Of a stretch of DNA of 64,000 nucleotides, positions 21,955 through 32,274 are shown piece by piece. This stretch comes from Eupeodes corollae. Lineage: Eukaryota > Arthropoda > Insecta > Diptera > Syrphidae. The position numbers were made by a program, and so were the translations under genes. The stretch covers positions 55,438,421 through 55,502,420 of the forward strand of contig NC_079148.1 of the NCBI RefSeq assembly GCF_945859685.1, written 5' to 3'. The notes under the pieces were generated by a model, which was given only the letters and a program-made list of their open reading frames with translations, ran no database searches and was not told the origin of the DNA. The stretch's first letter is position 1. Each line of letters opens with the position of its first letter.

Positions 21955-22190
21955 ACTTAAATGCCTGGGTCATGCGAAGGGACATCACCGCTCTAGACCG
22001 GAAGGTCTTCAAATTGAATCCTAAAGGACGGCGCAGTGGAGGAAGACCACAACCTCAAATTGGGAGAAGTCCACAACCAACTTAGAATGCGAAACTGGAG
22101 ACAGCTACCTAAGGACCGAGGTGGCTAGAGACGCATGTTGGTTGAGGCCCAGGTCCACCCCCCGGAATGTAACGCCACCTTAAGTAAGCA
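21955..22190 (+). pseudogene. RTE relic, C-terminal end after the LINE insertion
   Basis: The blocks 'MRRDITALDRKVFKLNPKG', 'RRSGGRPQPQIG' and, in another frame, 'GWRRMLVEAQVHP' form the C-terminus of the RTE ORF (usual form '..GRR.GGRP..RW.D.V..DL'). It continues the element at 20905-21775 across the inserted LINE tail. Confidence 0.65.
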
Positions 22191-24104
22191 GTAGAGTTTT
22201 AGTTTTAGCACGGTCCATTCTCTAGCTAAGCTCATCCTAAAACTGATCCTACCGTAAGAAAGAACTTGTCCAAGAAAATATGAAACACCGAGTAAAAAGT
22301 TTATAAAAAGAAAGTGTTCCATATTTAAATTTATATAAATTTAAAATAAAAATAAAATTCACAAAAGTCTACAAAAATGTTCCTTTATTTTTTCTTATTT
22401 GTTAAGATTGGTTCAGTGTGAGGGCCGCAAAAGGGAGACTTACTAACGAAATAATATTTACGATTATAATAAAAACCACACTGCATAATGTTGCTATATA
22501 TGTACATACATATATAATTCCATTCCATACATATAAACATTGATATAAGCAAACTTTTAGCTTGATATATATTTTTCTCTCATAAAACCAAAACCGCACA
22601 ATGCTTTTATGATTTCCATTTGCACATCGCTGAAAATTCTCTCTCGAAAACATTATTCCACTACGTCAAACCTGCAATAATATGCACGCCACATTGCACA
22701 TTGTCATATATATGGGCACACTACTTCTTTTTGTGGTCAACGAACCATCCACTATTTTCCATATAATATTGTTTATACTCTTCAAAATCCATTCTCAATT
22801 CATCCTTTTTGTCGATAAAAAAAAAACATAAAATCCTATTTGGCAGCTTAAAATAAAGGAAGAAAAATATATACATTTAAACTATGTATAAATTTATACA
22901 TGTGTAGCATTATGTATGATAATCCATCTGAGTTAAAAAAAAAACCAAGAATGGTAGTAAAATCCCTTAAAGCAAAATAACATCTCTATAGGCTTTCGGA
23001 TGGATATAGGCAAAAGCAGAGGTCTATAAGTTCCTTCCAATCCACTCAATACTTTTTAAAGCAAATATTTGTGAAAAGTTTCATTATGGCAACATTTTTT
23101 CAATTCAACACAACAATGAAATTTGGGGTTATTTTTTCAAAATATATTTATATTCGAATGAAAATAAATAAATTTCCACAACACACCAAAAACTCAGTCT
23201 ATTTATATTTGTATATGACGGCAGAGCCGTTGTCATCACAAATTCACAATGTTCCGTTTTTTTTTTATTTCTAGAATAAAGTCCTTTAACGCTCACCATA
23301 TTGATTGACTGAGTCTGGGCTCTAGAAGTCACTGATTGGATCTGCAGTCAAAGAATCACAACACAAGTTCTGATGGAAAAAAAGGAAAACCCAACTTCCG
23401 CCAAATGTACCACAAATTGTGCAAAATGGAGTTGCTCTGTTAAAAAGCAAGCAAGCAAACAAACAACTGCAAGGCAAATGTGAAAGAGTAAAAATAAAGG
23501 ATCATATGGTAGAGTGCCAAAACTAACTATGTTTTCAAATTATAATGAAAAAGAAAATCTGGATTTTCCTTTATAGAGGAAAAAATTCTAAACAAAATAA
23601 TAAAGTTTTGATGTGAAAACCTTTCAATCTAAATTTTATAAATAAATCACGAAATATACAATTAGTTTAGTCAAACTAGGTTTTTCCATTACACAAATTT
23701 GTAACATAGGTCTTGACTTTTTAATTGTTTGTTGTTTAAAACTTTCAATGAAAAAATAGCTTATTATCAAATTTTTTCAAATAGTATAGAATAGATGTTC
23801 ACGATCCGATAAAAAACAAATTTTATTCTTTTTTCTAAACAATTGTAATTTTGTTTTGCGATGGGTTTCGGGCATAGCAAAAGTTTATTTGGTTTTTACG
23901 CTGGAAACATATCCTTTTGTAGCCTTATGTAACAATTCTGTAACGAACGTAATAAAATATGTTCTAGATTCATTTATTTTATTCAAATTAATATAAATTA
24001 ATGAAATACAATGTTGTCCATCTTGGTATTCAGTGAAAATATCTCCTACAGTGTAACAGAGCAATACTATATATCATTTGAAAGGTCTTGATATAACCTA
24101 CAAA
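22191..24104. other. AT-rich non-coding stretch
   Basis: No gene or classified repeat seen. It has A/T homopolymers and TA/CA dinucleotide patches (around 22490-22530, 22870-22910), with all frames under about 100 codons and unrecognised. Confidence 0.45.
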
Positions 24105-24420
24105 ACGACGCTATGCACAATAAGTTTGGATATTGCGTTAAAAAGTCATAGACATAGAGTTTACCAACGCCGAAATTCGCGTTATTTTAAAGTTTTCCTT
24201 CGTTAAACGCAAACCCTTTAAGCGAGAGAAACGATGAATGTTTTCGATGATTCAGCGCCGGTAAAAACGACACCAAGGATAAGCCAGCCGGCGGAAGACC
24301 GGTGACGACTAATAGCAATCAAATCATGTAAAACCGGCATGTGGCATCTCGTAACATAGTCTACGAGAGGGGTGTTAGTCACCAAACCATTTTAAACGAT
24401 CTGCAGAAGACTGGATACCG
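24105..24420 (+). pseudogene. mariner transposase N-terminal fragment
   Basis: The plus frames carry the DNA-binding half of a mariner transposase: 'AEIRVILKFSFVKRKPF', a 'FRAGKNDTKD' type block, 'PAGGRPVTTNSNQIM', 'NRHVASRNIVYERGVSHQT' and 'ILNDLQKTGY'. The last blocks match the second helix-turn-helix (usual form 'DRHVS..DIA.E..VSH.TVL.HL.KAGY'). The frame is broken before 24300, and the element is cut at 24420 where a tRNA-like SINE head begins. The catalytic domain is absent. Confidence 0.65.
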
Positions 24421-24490
24421 TGGCACCCATGGCGTGGTGGTAAGTGCGTTGGCCTACAGGACATAAAACAGGTATGTAAGTCGGCCACTA
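24421..24490 (+). mobile_element. tRNA-like SINE head fragment
   Basis: 'cacccatggcgtggtggtaa' and 'gtgcgttggcct' resemble the A-box end of the SINE family. The characteristic body is absent, so this is either a truncated copy or another tRNA-like sequence. Confidence 0.35.
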
Positions 24491-24589
24491 AGGGCAATTT
24501 TGTCATACAAATTTTAAACTAAAAAGAAAAGAATTTCAATTTAGTCGAAGGGTTACTAAAAGTGGCCAAGCTGACTTCTTCACTTTCAA

Positions 24590-25000
24590 GCCTCGTAGTG
24601 AAAAATTAAAGACAGTCCTACTGAAGGGCATAAGTTCCTGCATGGAGTTGGAGGCGCTCTTAGCTGAGATCAAGCCTTTCACCACGTGAAATCCAGATGA
24701 GGTCGTTATAGGATGCCAATGTGCCTCGTAATATTATCGCCCCAAAGTAGTTTTGAGAGTCTGAGTGAAATCAAATGCCTCGACTATCAAGCCGTAAACT
24801 GGGTTACATTAAAAAGGCACGACAACATGTTACAATGTACGAAGTGCCAGAGGTTGCGCTGCGTCAGGTGCTCCAAAACCCACATCAAGGGAGAATGCAA
24901 GCTGGGGAATGAGCGGGTTGAGGATTTAACCCAGCTCATGTGCGTCCTTAGTGAAAACCAAGGGCACCTGGCTAGCTATTGGGGTTGGCCTAAGGTTTAA
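24590..25000 (+). pseudogene. Jockey-group LINE ORF1 (gag-like) relic
   Basis: Includes 'LKTVLLKGISSCMELEALL' (24604-24660) and a zinc-knuckle region. In the frame ending at 25000 one sees 'LQCTKCQRLRCVRC' and C-V-R-C-S-K-T-H-I-K-G-E-C, a CX2CX3HX4C knuckle. ORF1 proteins of this clade bind RNA and form the ribonucleoprotein. Part of the first knuckle appears deleted (the Cys pair is followed at once by the next knuckle) and frames change at least once, so no functional protein can be made. Confidence 0.6.
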
Positions 25001-25279
25001 CAAATGAAAAAAAAAATAGGCCAGTCTAGCCGAAGTATATCGAACAGTTCAACAGGCTTCAACACAAACATTCGTGGATACCAAATTCTCTTACGCCTAA
25101 ATGGTGGCAGGGAATTTGAACACGTAACAGGCTCCACCAACGGTTGTCCCAGTGCAGCCTGACATTGCAGCCTTGTTGTTTAGCATTCAAGGTCAACTTA
25201 CCGGGATGCAAAGTTAGATAAAGGTGCAAGGCAAAAGGGTAGATCATCTCTACTCTTTGTTGCCAGGCCTGGCGAAATT

Positions 25280-26473
25280 TAGGCCATAATGGGAGACGCG
25301 CCTAAAAGTCCTACCCGTGAATGTAAATCCACTGATTAGGATTGAACGAAGAGCCAACATGTTCTAATTGTTGAAAGACTACAGTTCGGATGTATTCATG
25401 GCTAGCGAAACCAAGCTAAGCCACAAACACAAATTGACTTATAAAAATTAAAATATCGTATCCACTCAAAGGGCGATGTCACCCTCTTTATACGAAAAGG
25501 CATTAATTATAAAGTCATATAAAACAATGAATTGCAAAAGCTCAAGACGCTAGAAGTTTGCGTTGCATGCATCTCTCTCACTCAAGGAAAGCGGTTGTAT
25601 ATGATTGCAGATTATGCAGATGGAGCTCCGCAGGTAACTTACTTTGCATCAGAACTCGAGATTCTTTTTAGGGAATTTAAACGAAGATTTTAGGAAAACT
25701 ATTGGGAAAAATAACATAGTAATCAAAGAGGTAACCATCTTTTTAATTTGAATCTTTACAGCTTTGAATATGGTGTCGACCTGCTGGTTAATGAAAAGCC
25801 GTATGCAAAGAGCGGCTGGTCTCGTTTCACCAACGCCTTAGCAAGAGAACTTCGTTCGAGTGACATAGCCCTACCCAACACAGATGGACGAAACAATATA
25901 ACGAACGGTGGAACGGACAATACCAAAGTAAAAAGAATGGAACCAAATGGACGTTTGCAGAAACGCGACTATTGCCGCACTACGTAGACACAAGAGTGGC
26001 TTGCTTACAAGACTCAAAAACTTGTACAGACGACTTACAAACCCACACGACTAGGAGGTTAGGACACTAAAGTCATCAATAAAAAATGTCAATCTGTTGA
26101 TTAAGGAGAACTACAGGTCAGTTGATTTCAATGACCCTAGTATGTTCCTTAAAACCAACAAGATATTCAGAAAAAAAAGGATAATGACCTTTCGTGTCTG
26201 AAACTCCAAAAAACTGAAGGGAACACAGACGTACTCAGGACAGCGCAAATAGATCCAAAAGAAGCCATCTTTGATGATGACTTTTTTATAATTGAAGATC
26301 TGAAGGAAAAAGTGTAATGCCATAATCACCGAGCAAACGGGACCAAGTCACTTGTTATAAGAAACAAAAAGTCAATAGGGGTCGATGGTCGATGGACATT
26401 TACCGATGAAAGCAATTGACATTTACACCACATTCTTCAACAATGCACTGAATAATGCATATCATCCAGTGCA
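25280..26473 (+). pseudogene. Jockey-group LINE endonuclease and linker relic
   Basis: Blocks of an apurinic-type endonuclease are spread over frames: 'KDYSSDVFMASETKLSHKH' (25374-25430), a 'TLFIRKGI' type block near 25490, 'YMIADYADGAPQVTYFASE' (25600-25655), and 'NLYSFEYGVDLLVNEKP' through 'SSDIALPN' (25748-25880). The linker follows, with 'CLKLQKTEG' near 26200. The endonuclease would nick the target DNA. Stops and shifts near 25440, 25690 and 25985 disable it. Confidence 0.6.
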
Positions 26474-27889
26474 TTGGAAGACCGCTTTGGTTCATCCTCT
26501 TCTGAAAAGCGAAAGGACAACTCCAACCCGTCAAATCTTCGGTCGATAAGTCTTCTTCCGAGTATCAGCAAAGTTTTCGAAAAAATTATTAATAGGGCTC
26601 TGACTAAGTGGGCTGCGGACAACAAAATAATTCCGGATAAACAGTTCGGGTTCAAGGCGGGTCATGACACAATTCATGCTGCGTCTAAACTCGTTTCTGA
26701 TTTCCAATGGAATAAATCAAAAAAACAATGCACAGGTGCTGTTCTGGTTGCTTTAGAAAAGGCCTTTGACACCGTATGGTTAGAGGGTTTTTACCTAACA
26801 GTGAGCAAACCATTGTTGTATATACTTTATGATATGCTTAACGGTAGAAAGTTTGTTGTCAAAAGTGGCAATGTAACTTCTACCACAACATTCTCAATTA
26901 AAAATGGTCTTCAACAGGGAGCGGTGAATTCGCCGATTCTCTTCAGCATTTACACCAGCGATCTGATAGGTAGTCTTACAAAGGCAATTGCGTACGCCGA
27001 CGATCTAATTGCGTACAGAACGGCCCGAAAGGTTGAGGTTATTAGAATCCTCTTGCAGCGTGATTTCGACAAGATTCAACGATATTGCGACGACTGGAAA
27101 CTGAAAATAAATGTCCAGAAGTCAGAGACAATTCTATTCTGGACTCCGTTGGTTAGGGCCACGAGGGATACGTGCAAGAATTGGCGCAAATTGGTCATCG
27201 TTGATCTTCACGGGGAGCGATTAGCGAGCAATAGTGTAGTGAAGTACCTCGGTATCTGGTTAGCTCAGTATTTATATTTCTACAGACATATAAATGATAC
27301 TCTAACCAGGGACAGAGGAGACTTCGAGACTGCTCTGACGAAACGGCTGTTTTACAGCAGTCGGCTTGACCCCAGAGTGAAAGTAAATTGCTTCATGGCC
27401 CTCATAAGGCCGATGATCGGTAATGGTTGTCCTGTGTGGTTTAACGTTGACCGTTCCCAGATGAAGAAGTTTCGGGTGTTCGAGCAGCAGTGTTTACGAC
27501 GCTGTCCCGGCTTATATCGAACAGCCGAATCTTTTTACGTGCATTACTATTCCAACGAGGTCCTATACAACGGATCTCGAATCAACAGAATTGACAATTT
27601 CGTGATAAAACTCGTTCGAGGTTTGTCTTCGACCAACAATTTAATTTTCGGGGCGTCCTATCCGATCGACGAGTATTTTGAAAGTGCACGCTTGAGCGGC
27701 TTCATTTCACCAGAGGCATTCCTCTTTTTAGATAGATGCGGTCTGATACAGGATAGATTGGCAGTTCCGCTAATCTATCATGTTAGACGAAGAACCGTGG
27801 ATAGGCGACTCCTGTACAATCGGGACGTCATGGCACAAGGCGGAGCAGAGCTCCTTTCAGTAGGGCTGTGTCCAAAGCAGGAAAACTAG
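26474..27889 (+). pseudogene. Jockey-group LINE reverse transcriptase, open 471-codon frame
   Basis: An uninterrupted frame covering the reverse transcriptase from finger to thumb. It has 'NLRSISLLPSISKVFEKII', 'DKQFGFKAGHDTIHAASKL', 'ALEKAFDTVW' (palm aspartate of motif A in 'EKAFDT'), 'NGLQQGAVNSPILFSIYTSD' (motif B; GVPQGS is more usual) and 'IAYADDLIAY' (motif C, catalytic YADD, about residues 174-177), then 'KYLGIWL' and a long C-terminal region. The first ATG is internal: the protein would normally be fused to the upstream endonuclease, which is broken. The stop at 27887-27889 is followed by about 120 bp of 3' UTR. Single-domain translation without the endonuclease is unlikely to support retrotransposition. 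Confidence 0.7.
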
Positions 27890-28014
27890 TTTTGGTAGAT
27901 TCAATCGGCGCTTGATAGTGGGTAGTCCAGATGGGGTTTTAAGACTTGGCTGGCTTACATACTTGTTTTATAATTTAAGGGGTTTTAAGTAGAATAGGCA
28001 TGGTAAAAATAAAA

Positions 28015-28235
28015 ATTGGGTGGCGCGAAAGTCCCTTGAGAACTTATGCCTAGTGACTTACAACTCTCAACCATTCCTGTGTGCGAGAACTGTTGTCAGG
28101 AATGGAAGGGACCTACACTCATGAGGCGAATCCAAACGGCATATATTGAATTGACAAATTCTCCAAAAGTAATTCTTGTAAAAAAAGTCCTTCCTCAAAT
28201 AATCCGATGCTTGTTACAAAAAACACCAATTTTTT
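28015..28235 (-). mobile_element. SINE copy 3, rearranged by an internal inversion
   Basis: From 28018 to about 28140 the family appears reversed ('cttacaactctcaaccattc', 'ggaatggaagggacctaca', 'cgaatccaaacggc'). From about 28147 to 28210 the next body segment appears in forward sense ('gaattgacaaattctccaaa', 'gtaattcttgt', 'ccttcctcaaat'). The head with A and B boxes is missing. A local inversion of about 65 bp inside a minus-strand copy explains this best. Confidence 0.65.
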
Positions 28236-28289
28236 CTGGATTTGTATTAAATTAATTTATCTTTAAACTTAAAGCGTGTTATTCAGATT

Positions 28290-28430
28290 TTACATTACAA
28301 TGGAAGTCCAAAAATTAGTCCCTGATTCCGTGCATCTGTCTCTCGGTCCTCGGCCTAACAGCCAATGGCTCGATTGAGTTTAAACATGGAAACTAAGGTT
28401 TAAAGCATATTGGCGATTGGCTTTTTTATT
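28290..28430 (+). repeat. Dispersed repeat family B, copy 2
   Basis: Shares with the copies at 831 and 45575 'acaatggaagtccaaaaa', 'ccctgattccgtgcatctgt', 'ggctcgattgagttta' and a final block ending in a T-run. It is short and degraded. Confidence 0.5.
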
Positions 28431-31179
28431 AAAAAACTCAATGAAATTTCTTAAATTTACTTTACAAATTGTGAAAATTTCACTGTACACTGAACATTTT
28501 CTCAATTTAAGACTTTAAAGATAAAATTCTATACACCGACGATTACACCGAAAATGGTCAAATTAAATTTCATGAAACGGATATTCCGCAACCCAACTAC
28601 AAACGTGGCAGTTATTTGGCTGATAACATTCCTTCCTTTTTAAAAGTACTTGTTTTTTATGAAACTTCTTATTGGAAAAGCGTATCGAAGAGAGTAAATA
28701 TAAAAAATTCGTTGAATTTAACATCCAGATTTTAAACTTTTCCATTTTTTAGTATCCGTATTATGACTTATGGCAATTTAAAAATAAAAATTTGAAATTG
28801 GGTATTATTCACAATTCCCTACTCGTCGTCAGTCCCATGTGGATTTCGTATTCTTCTTAATTTGATATTTATGGATGGAAATTGTTTTTTTTTGTATACG
28901 AGTATTAACTCAATATTTTTCTCGTTAAAAACAAACTTTCTTGAATTTGCTTGATAAAACCCAATATATTTTCTAAAGACCCTGCAGATACATGTTAAAT
29001 CAATTTAAATTTAGATCTACAAAAAATACATCATGCATATAAAAAAAATGTTTCATGTTTTGAAAAATGGAAACCTGCTGGTGCCTCAAGAACATTACAT
29101 TTTTGCTAGAATAATTTTGCGCTTTTTCGTTCTCATATATTTAGAAGAAGATAAATTTGAAGAAACGTTTTTTTTTTTATTTTTCTAAACGAACGATAAA
29201 AGTTTTAGATTTTTATTTTTCAAAAAGACGAAGTGTTAATTAAACCAAAAAGTTCAAACTTTGCAGCAATGGAGAAAAATCCTTGCAGTATATATGGCTC
29301 GCTGGCTGGCAAGTTTTTGTAAAATGTAATCAAGAGTGGGGTTTTGTAAAGTTCTCAAAAACAAAATGAAAAATTAAAAAAAAAATGTGCTAATGGACAC
29401 ATTCTTACGACTTTGGAACTTCGCCAAGTTTTTGTTCTTAACTTGCATTCTCCTCCGTCTGGAGTTTTTCTATGAATCGTTTTTCTCTTGAAATACAAAA
29501 TAATAATACAAAAACCGAAAAAAAAACAAACAAACTTTTAGGTACCTACTCTCATGTAATATGAGTTGCTTTCAATGCAGAAATCCAAAGTTTCTGGTGC
29601 CGCTCACCGCACCGCACCGCATTGCCGCGCCATCCACCGAAACGACTACTGCTTACCCCTAGATCCTGGTAATCATCATTCCTCCAGTTAACCACTTAAA
29701 TAAGATCGCACTGCGTCAGGATTCAATCTCTGGTATTGCTACTGCTATTGCCGCTGCTTTTACTGTGTAGTGGGTTACGTTCTCGTGTGAAGTTGATATT
29801 TATACGGTGTATGCTCTGCTCACCCAGTTTCAAACAAGTAAACAAATAGAACAAAACACAGAAGTGGGTATAGTTCAGTTCAGTTCCTGGCAATGGTGAT
29901 GGCTATGGCGGTGCTGATGTTAATGGCGGTGCGGTACGGTGTAGTCTGTATAGTGGAGCACTCCACCACATCCACATCCATGCATTTGTGGAACTTCAAC
30001 TGCTGTGCATCCTATTAGCTACTTTGTTCACTCTCGAAAGCAGGGCTGAATACATACAAGGAGAGTATCACATTCCTCATCTCATATGCTAGAACATATT
30101 CCTGTGTTCCTGGAATCACCGCCGCCGCCGCACCAACAAGCCCATCCAGCAACCAGCACCTAGAACCTAGCACCCAGTGCCATAAGGATATGCATCTCAT
30201 CATAACATACCATCACAGTACCTCTACACAGAGTGCTTGGCAAACTTAGCTGTATAGAGGAGACTCCAAGAGCAAAGAGGTTGGGCACCTGTGTGGCTGA
30301 TGTGTCACCGCATGAAATGATTTTCTTTGCTTCGAGAAGCCTTGAGAATAGAAATAATGCAGCTACACAGCCAACACCATTGTAAGAGAGATATGGCTTC
30401 TCTCCTCAAATGGTGATTAAATGCAAGAAGGACTCTTGTGACCTCAAGTGAGCCTTGCGCTGCACACAAAGTTCCAATACAACAAATGGAAATGATCCGA
30501 TCCTGATGTCATTCAGGAGTAAATTTCCTTAATTTTATGCACCGCAGATGAATCAAAAAGTTTATAATGTTTGTATATTCTGTGGAATGAAATAGGAACG
30601 TTTTTAAGCGAAGACTCTTGAATAAGTAAATATATGCTTCAGCTTCAGCTTCAGTTTCGAATACTTATTACCTCCTGCGTTGAATGAGAGCTCACAAATG
30701 GGAGATATAATTTACAGTGATTGAGTTGGTATTGTTTTTTAAGTGGTTTGACTTTAAAAGTCGGTATTAGAGTAATTGATTTCTGTGTTTGCCTTATGGC
30801 ATAATTGAAATTTCTATAGAAAGCGCGTTTGAAGATATTTTTTTTTTTTCAATTTCGGTGTGAAGTTTATTTTTCTTTAAATTTACTAAAGATTATAAGC
30901 TCCATAACCTCAGTTTCAAAATTAAAATATAAACGTTCAATCCTAATTCTAGCACGGATTTGAATTTAAAATGCGTATGCCAAACAAACAAAATGTACTG
31001 TAAAGCTCTGTAAGATTACTATTTTTTAACAAACTAAACTAAAGTTTTTAGAGCTTGAATATTTAAGGATTAAAAGCTGATTATTTTTTAATGGATATTG
31101 GATTAAGCGGCTTTATACTGTGAAAGCTGAAAATTTTCAACAGCAAACAAAACTTCTACTAGCTTTGACTTTAAACTGG
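28431..31179. other. Apparently unique non-coding DNA
   Basis: No gene supported. Base composition becomes more balanced at 29570-30300, with short GGCGGT- and CGC-type repeats (29880-29940, 30118-30130), a (gaacctagcaccc)-like duplication near 30165 and a (cttcag)n run at 30637-30655. No protein family or RNA fold was recognised. Confidence 0.4.
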
Positions 31180-32272
31180 TGAGTATTTCCTGCATTTAAT
31201 AATATTTTCGAAAAAATATAATTACCCTTAACGAAGGCTTTTCTAGAAGAAATGGTGAGTCTATTGAACCTGCTAAAAGCTAAGTGTAGAAAGAGAATGT
31301 CATTGACTTTTCTACGGTTTTAAAGGATTTGTAGGCTGATAAATTTTAAACGATCTTCATATGGTGGTAAGGATAGATTATGATCCCCAGAAAGAAGGGA
31401 TGCAAATCGAAGAATTTTGCGTTGCATATGATGTGTAGAGATTTATTAAGATAGGGGTTTTAGTATTCCTTAGGCTAACGTTTGAAGAAAACAAGGGATG
31501 AGCTGATCTTGTTAATAAAATGATCAAATAACTTCTAGGTCGCGAACAAAAGAGACATATTCAATGCATACCGCCAATTCGGGGAGTTCTAAGAATTTTT
31601 TTGTTACACCATGTCTAAAAATAAATCACCATAATTTTGGAGTAATATAGAATCAGATTCTAGTACCCATGGCACGATGGTTAGTGCGTTGGACTGTCAT
31701 GCCAGATTAGATACTATCTAAAGTTTTTATCACGGGTACAGCCTCTTGCGAGGAATTGATAAATTCTCCAAGATTAATTCTTGTCATGAAAAAGTGCTTT
31801 CTCAAATTCGCCGTTCGGATTCAGCCCAAAATTGTAGGTCGTTCGGATTCGGATTAGAACTGTAGGACTCCCCATCCCTGATAACAGTACTCGCACACAG
31901 GAATGGTTGAGAGTTGTAAGTCACTAACCAACCAACCTATTTATTATAGAATCAGATTGATTAGAAATAACCTTTAATTTTTTCATATCATCAGCGCAAA
32001 CAGAGACAGTTGAATTATCAATGACATTAATAGCGTCGTTCGAGGTTAAGAGAAATTAATATCAAAGGACCAAGGTGGTTTCCTTGAGGAACTTCTGAAT
32101 TTGCCTATATAAGATAGGAGATTGATGACTAATAATGGGATGAAAAATAAATCTAATTGGCGGTTTTCTTGCTATGATCTGAACCATAAAATAAAAAGCA
32201 GTGGAAAATCAAGGGCTTTAAGCTCATAAGATAAATAATTTGATAACTATTTTATCATGGCTTTACATAAAT
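31180..32272 (-). pseudogene. LINE ORF2 relic (CR1/Jockey group), interrupted by a SINE
   Basis: Reading down from 32272 on the minus strand: 'LFILWFRSY'-type (usual 'W..SYL'), the motif B relic 'EVPQGNHLGPLI' (GVPQGS..GP in active elements) and 'NSTVSVCADD' (motif C, C in place of Y) near 31990-32095. Below the SINE come the C-terminal blocks 'RFASLLSGDHNLSLPPYED' (31365-31425, shifted frame) and 'AGSIDSPFL' near 31255. Frameshifts are frequent. The LOA element's 3' end abuts it at 32275. Confidence 0.55.
31668..31945 (+). mobile_element. SINE copy 4 (B box absent, internal duplication)
   Basis: The head 'cccatggcacgatggttagt' and 'gcgttggactgtcatgcc' keeps the A box. The next 30 or so bases that carry the B box in copies 1 and 2 are missing and it passes directly to 'atctaaagttttt'. 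The body is otherwise complete. A segment around 'cgttcggattc' and 'tgtagg' occurs twice (about 31820-31875). The end is 'ttgtaagtcactaacc' plus a tail. It lies inside the LINE relic 31180-32272. Confidence 0.75.
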
Positions 32273-32274
32273 CT

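Larger units (their letters stand above)
24530..28010 (+). mobile_element. Jockey-group LINE, near complete
   Basis: One plus-strand element with, in order, an ORF1 (gag-like) relic, an endonuclease relic, a long open reverse transcriptase frame and a short 3' UTR. It starts somewhere after the mariner fragment (the 5' end is not defined) and the 3' end lies before the SINE at 28015. It is the most complete LINE of its type in the window. ORF1 and the endonuclease carry stops and frameshifts, so it is not autonomous. Confidence 0.7.
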
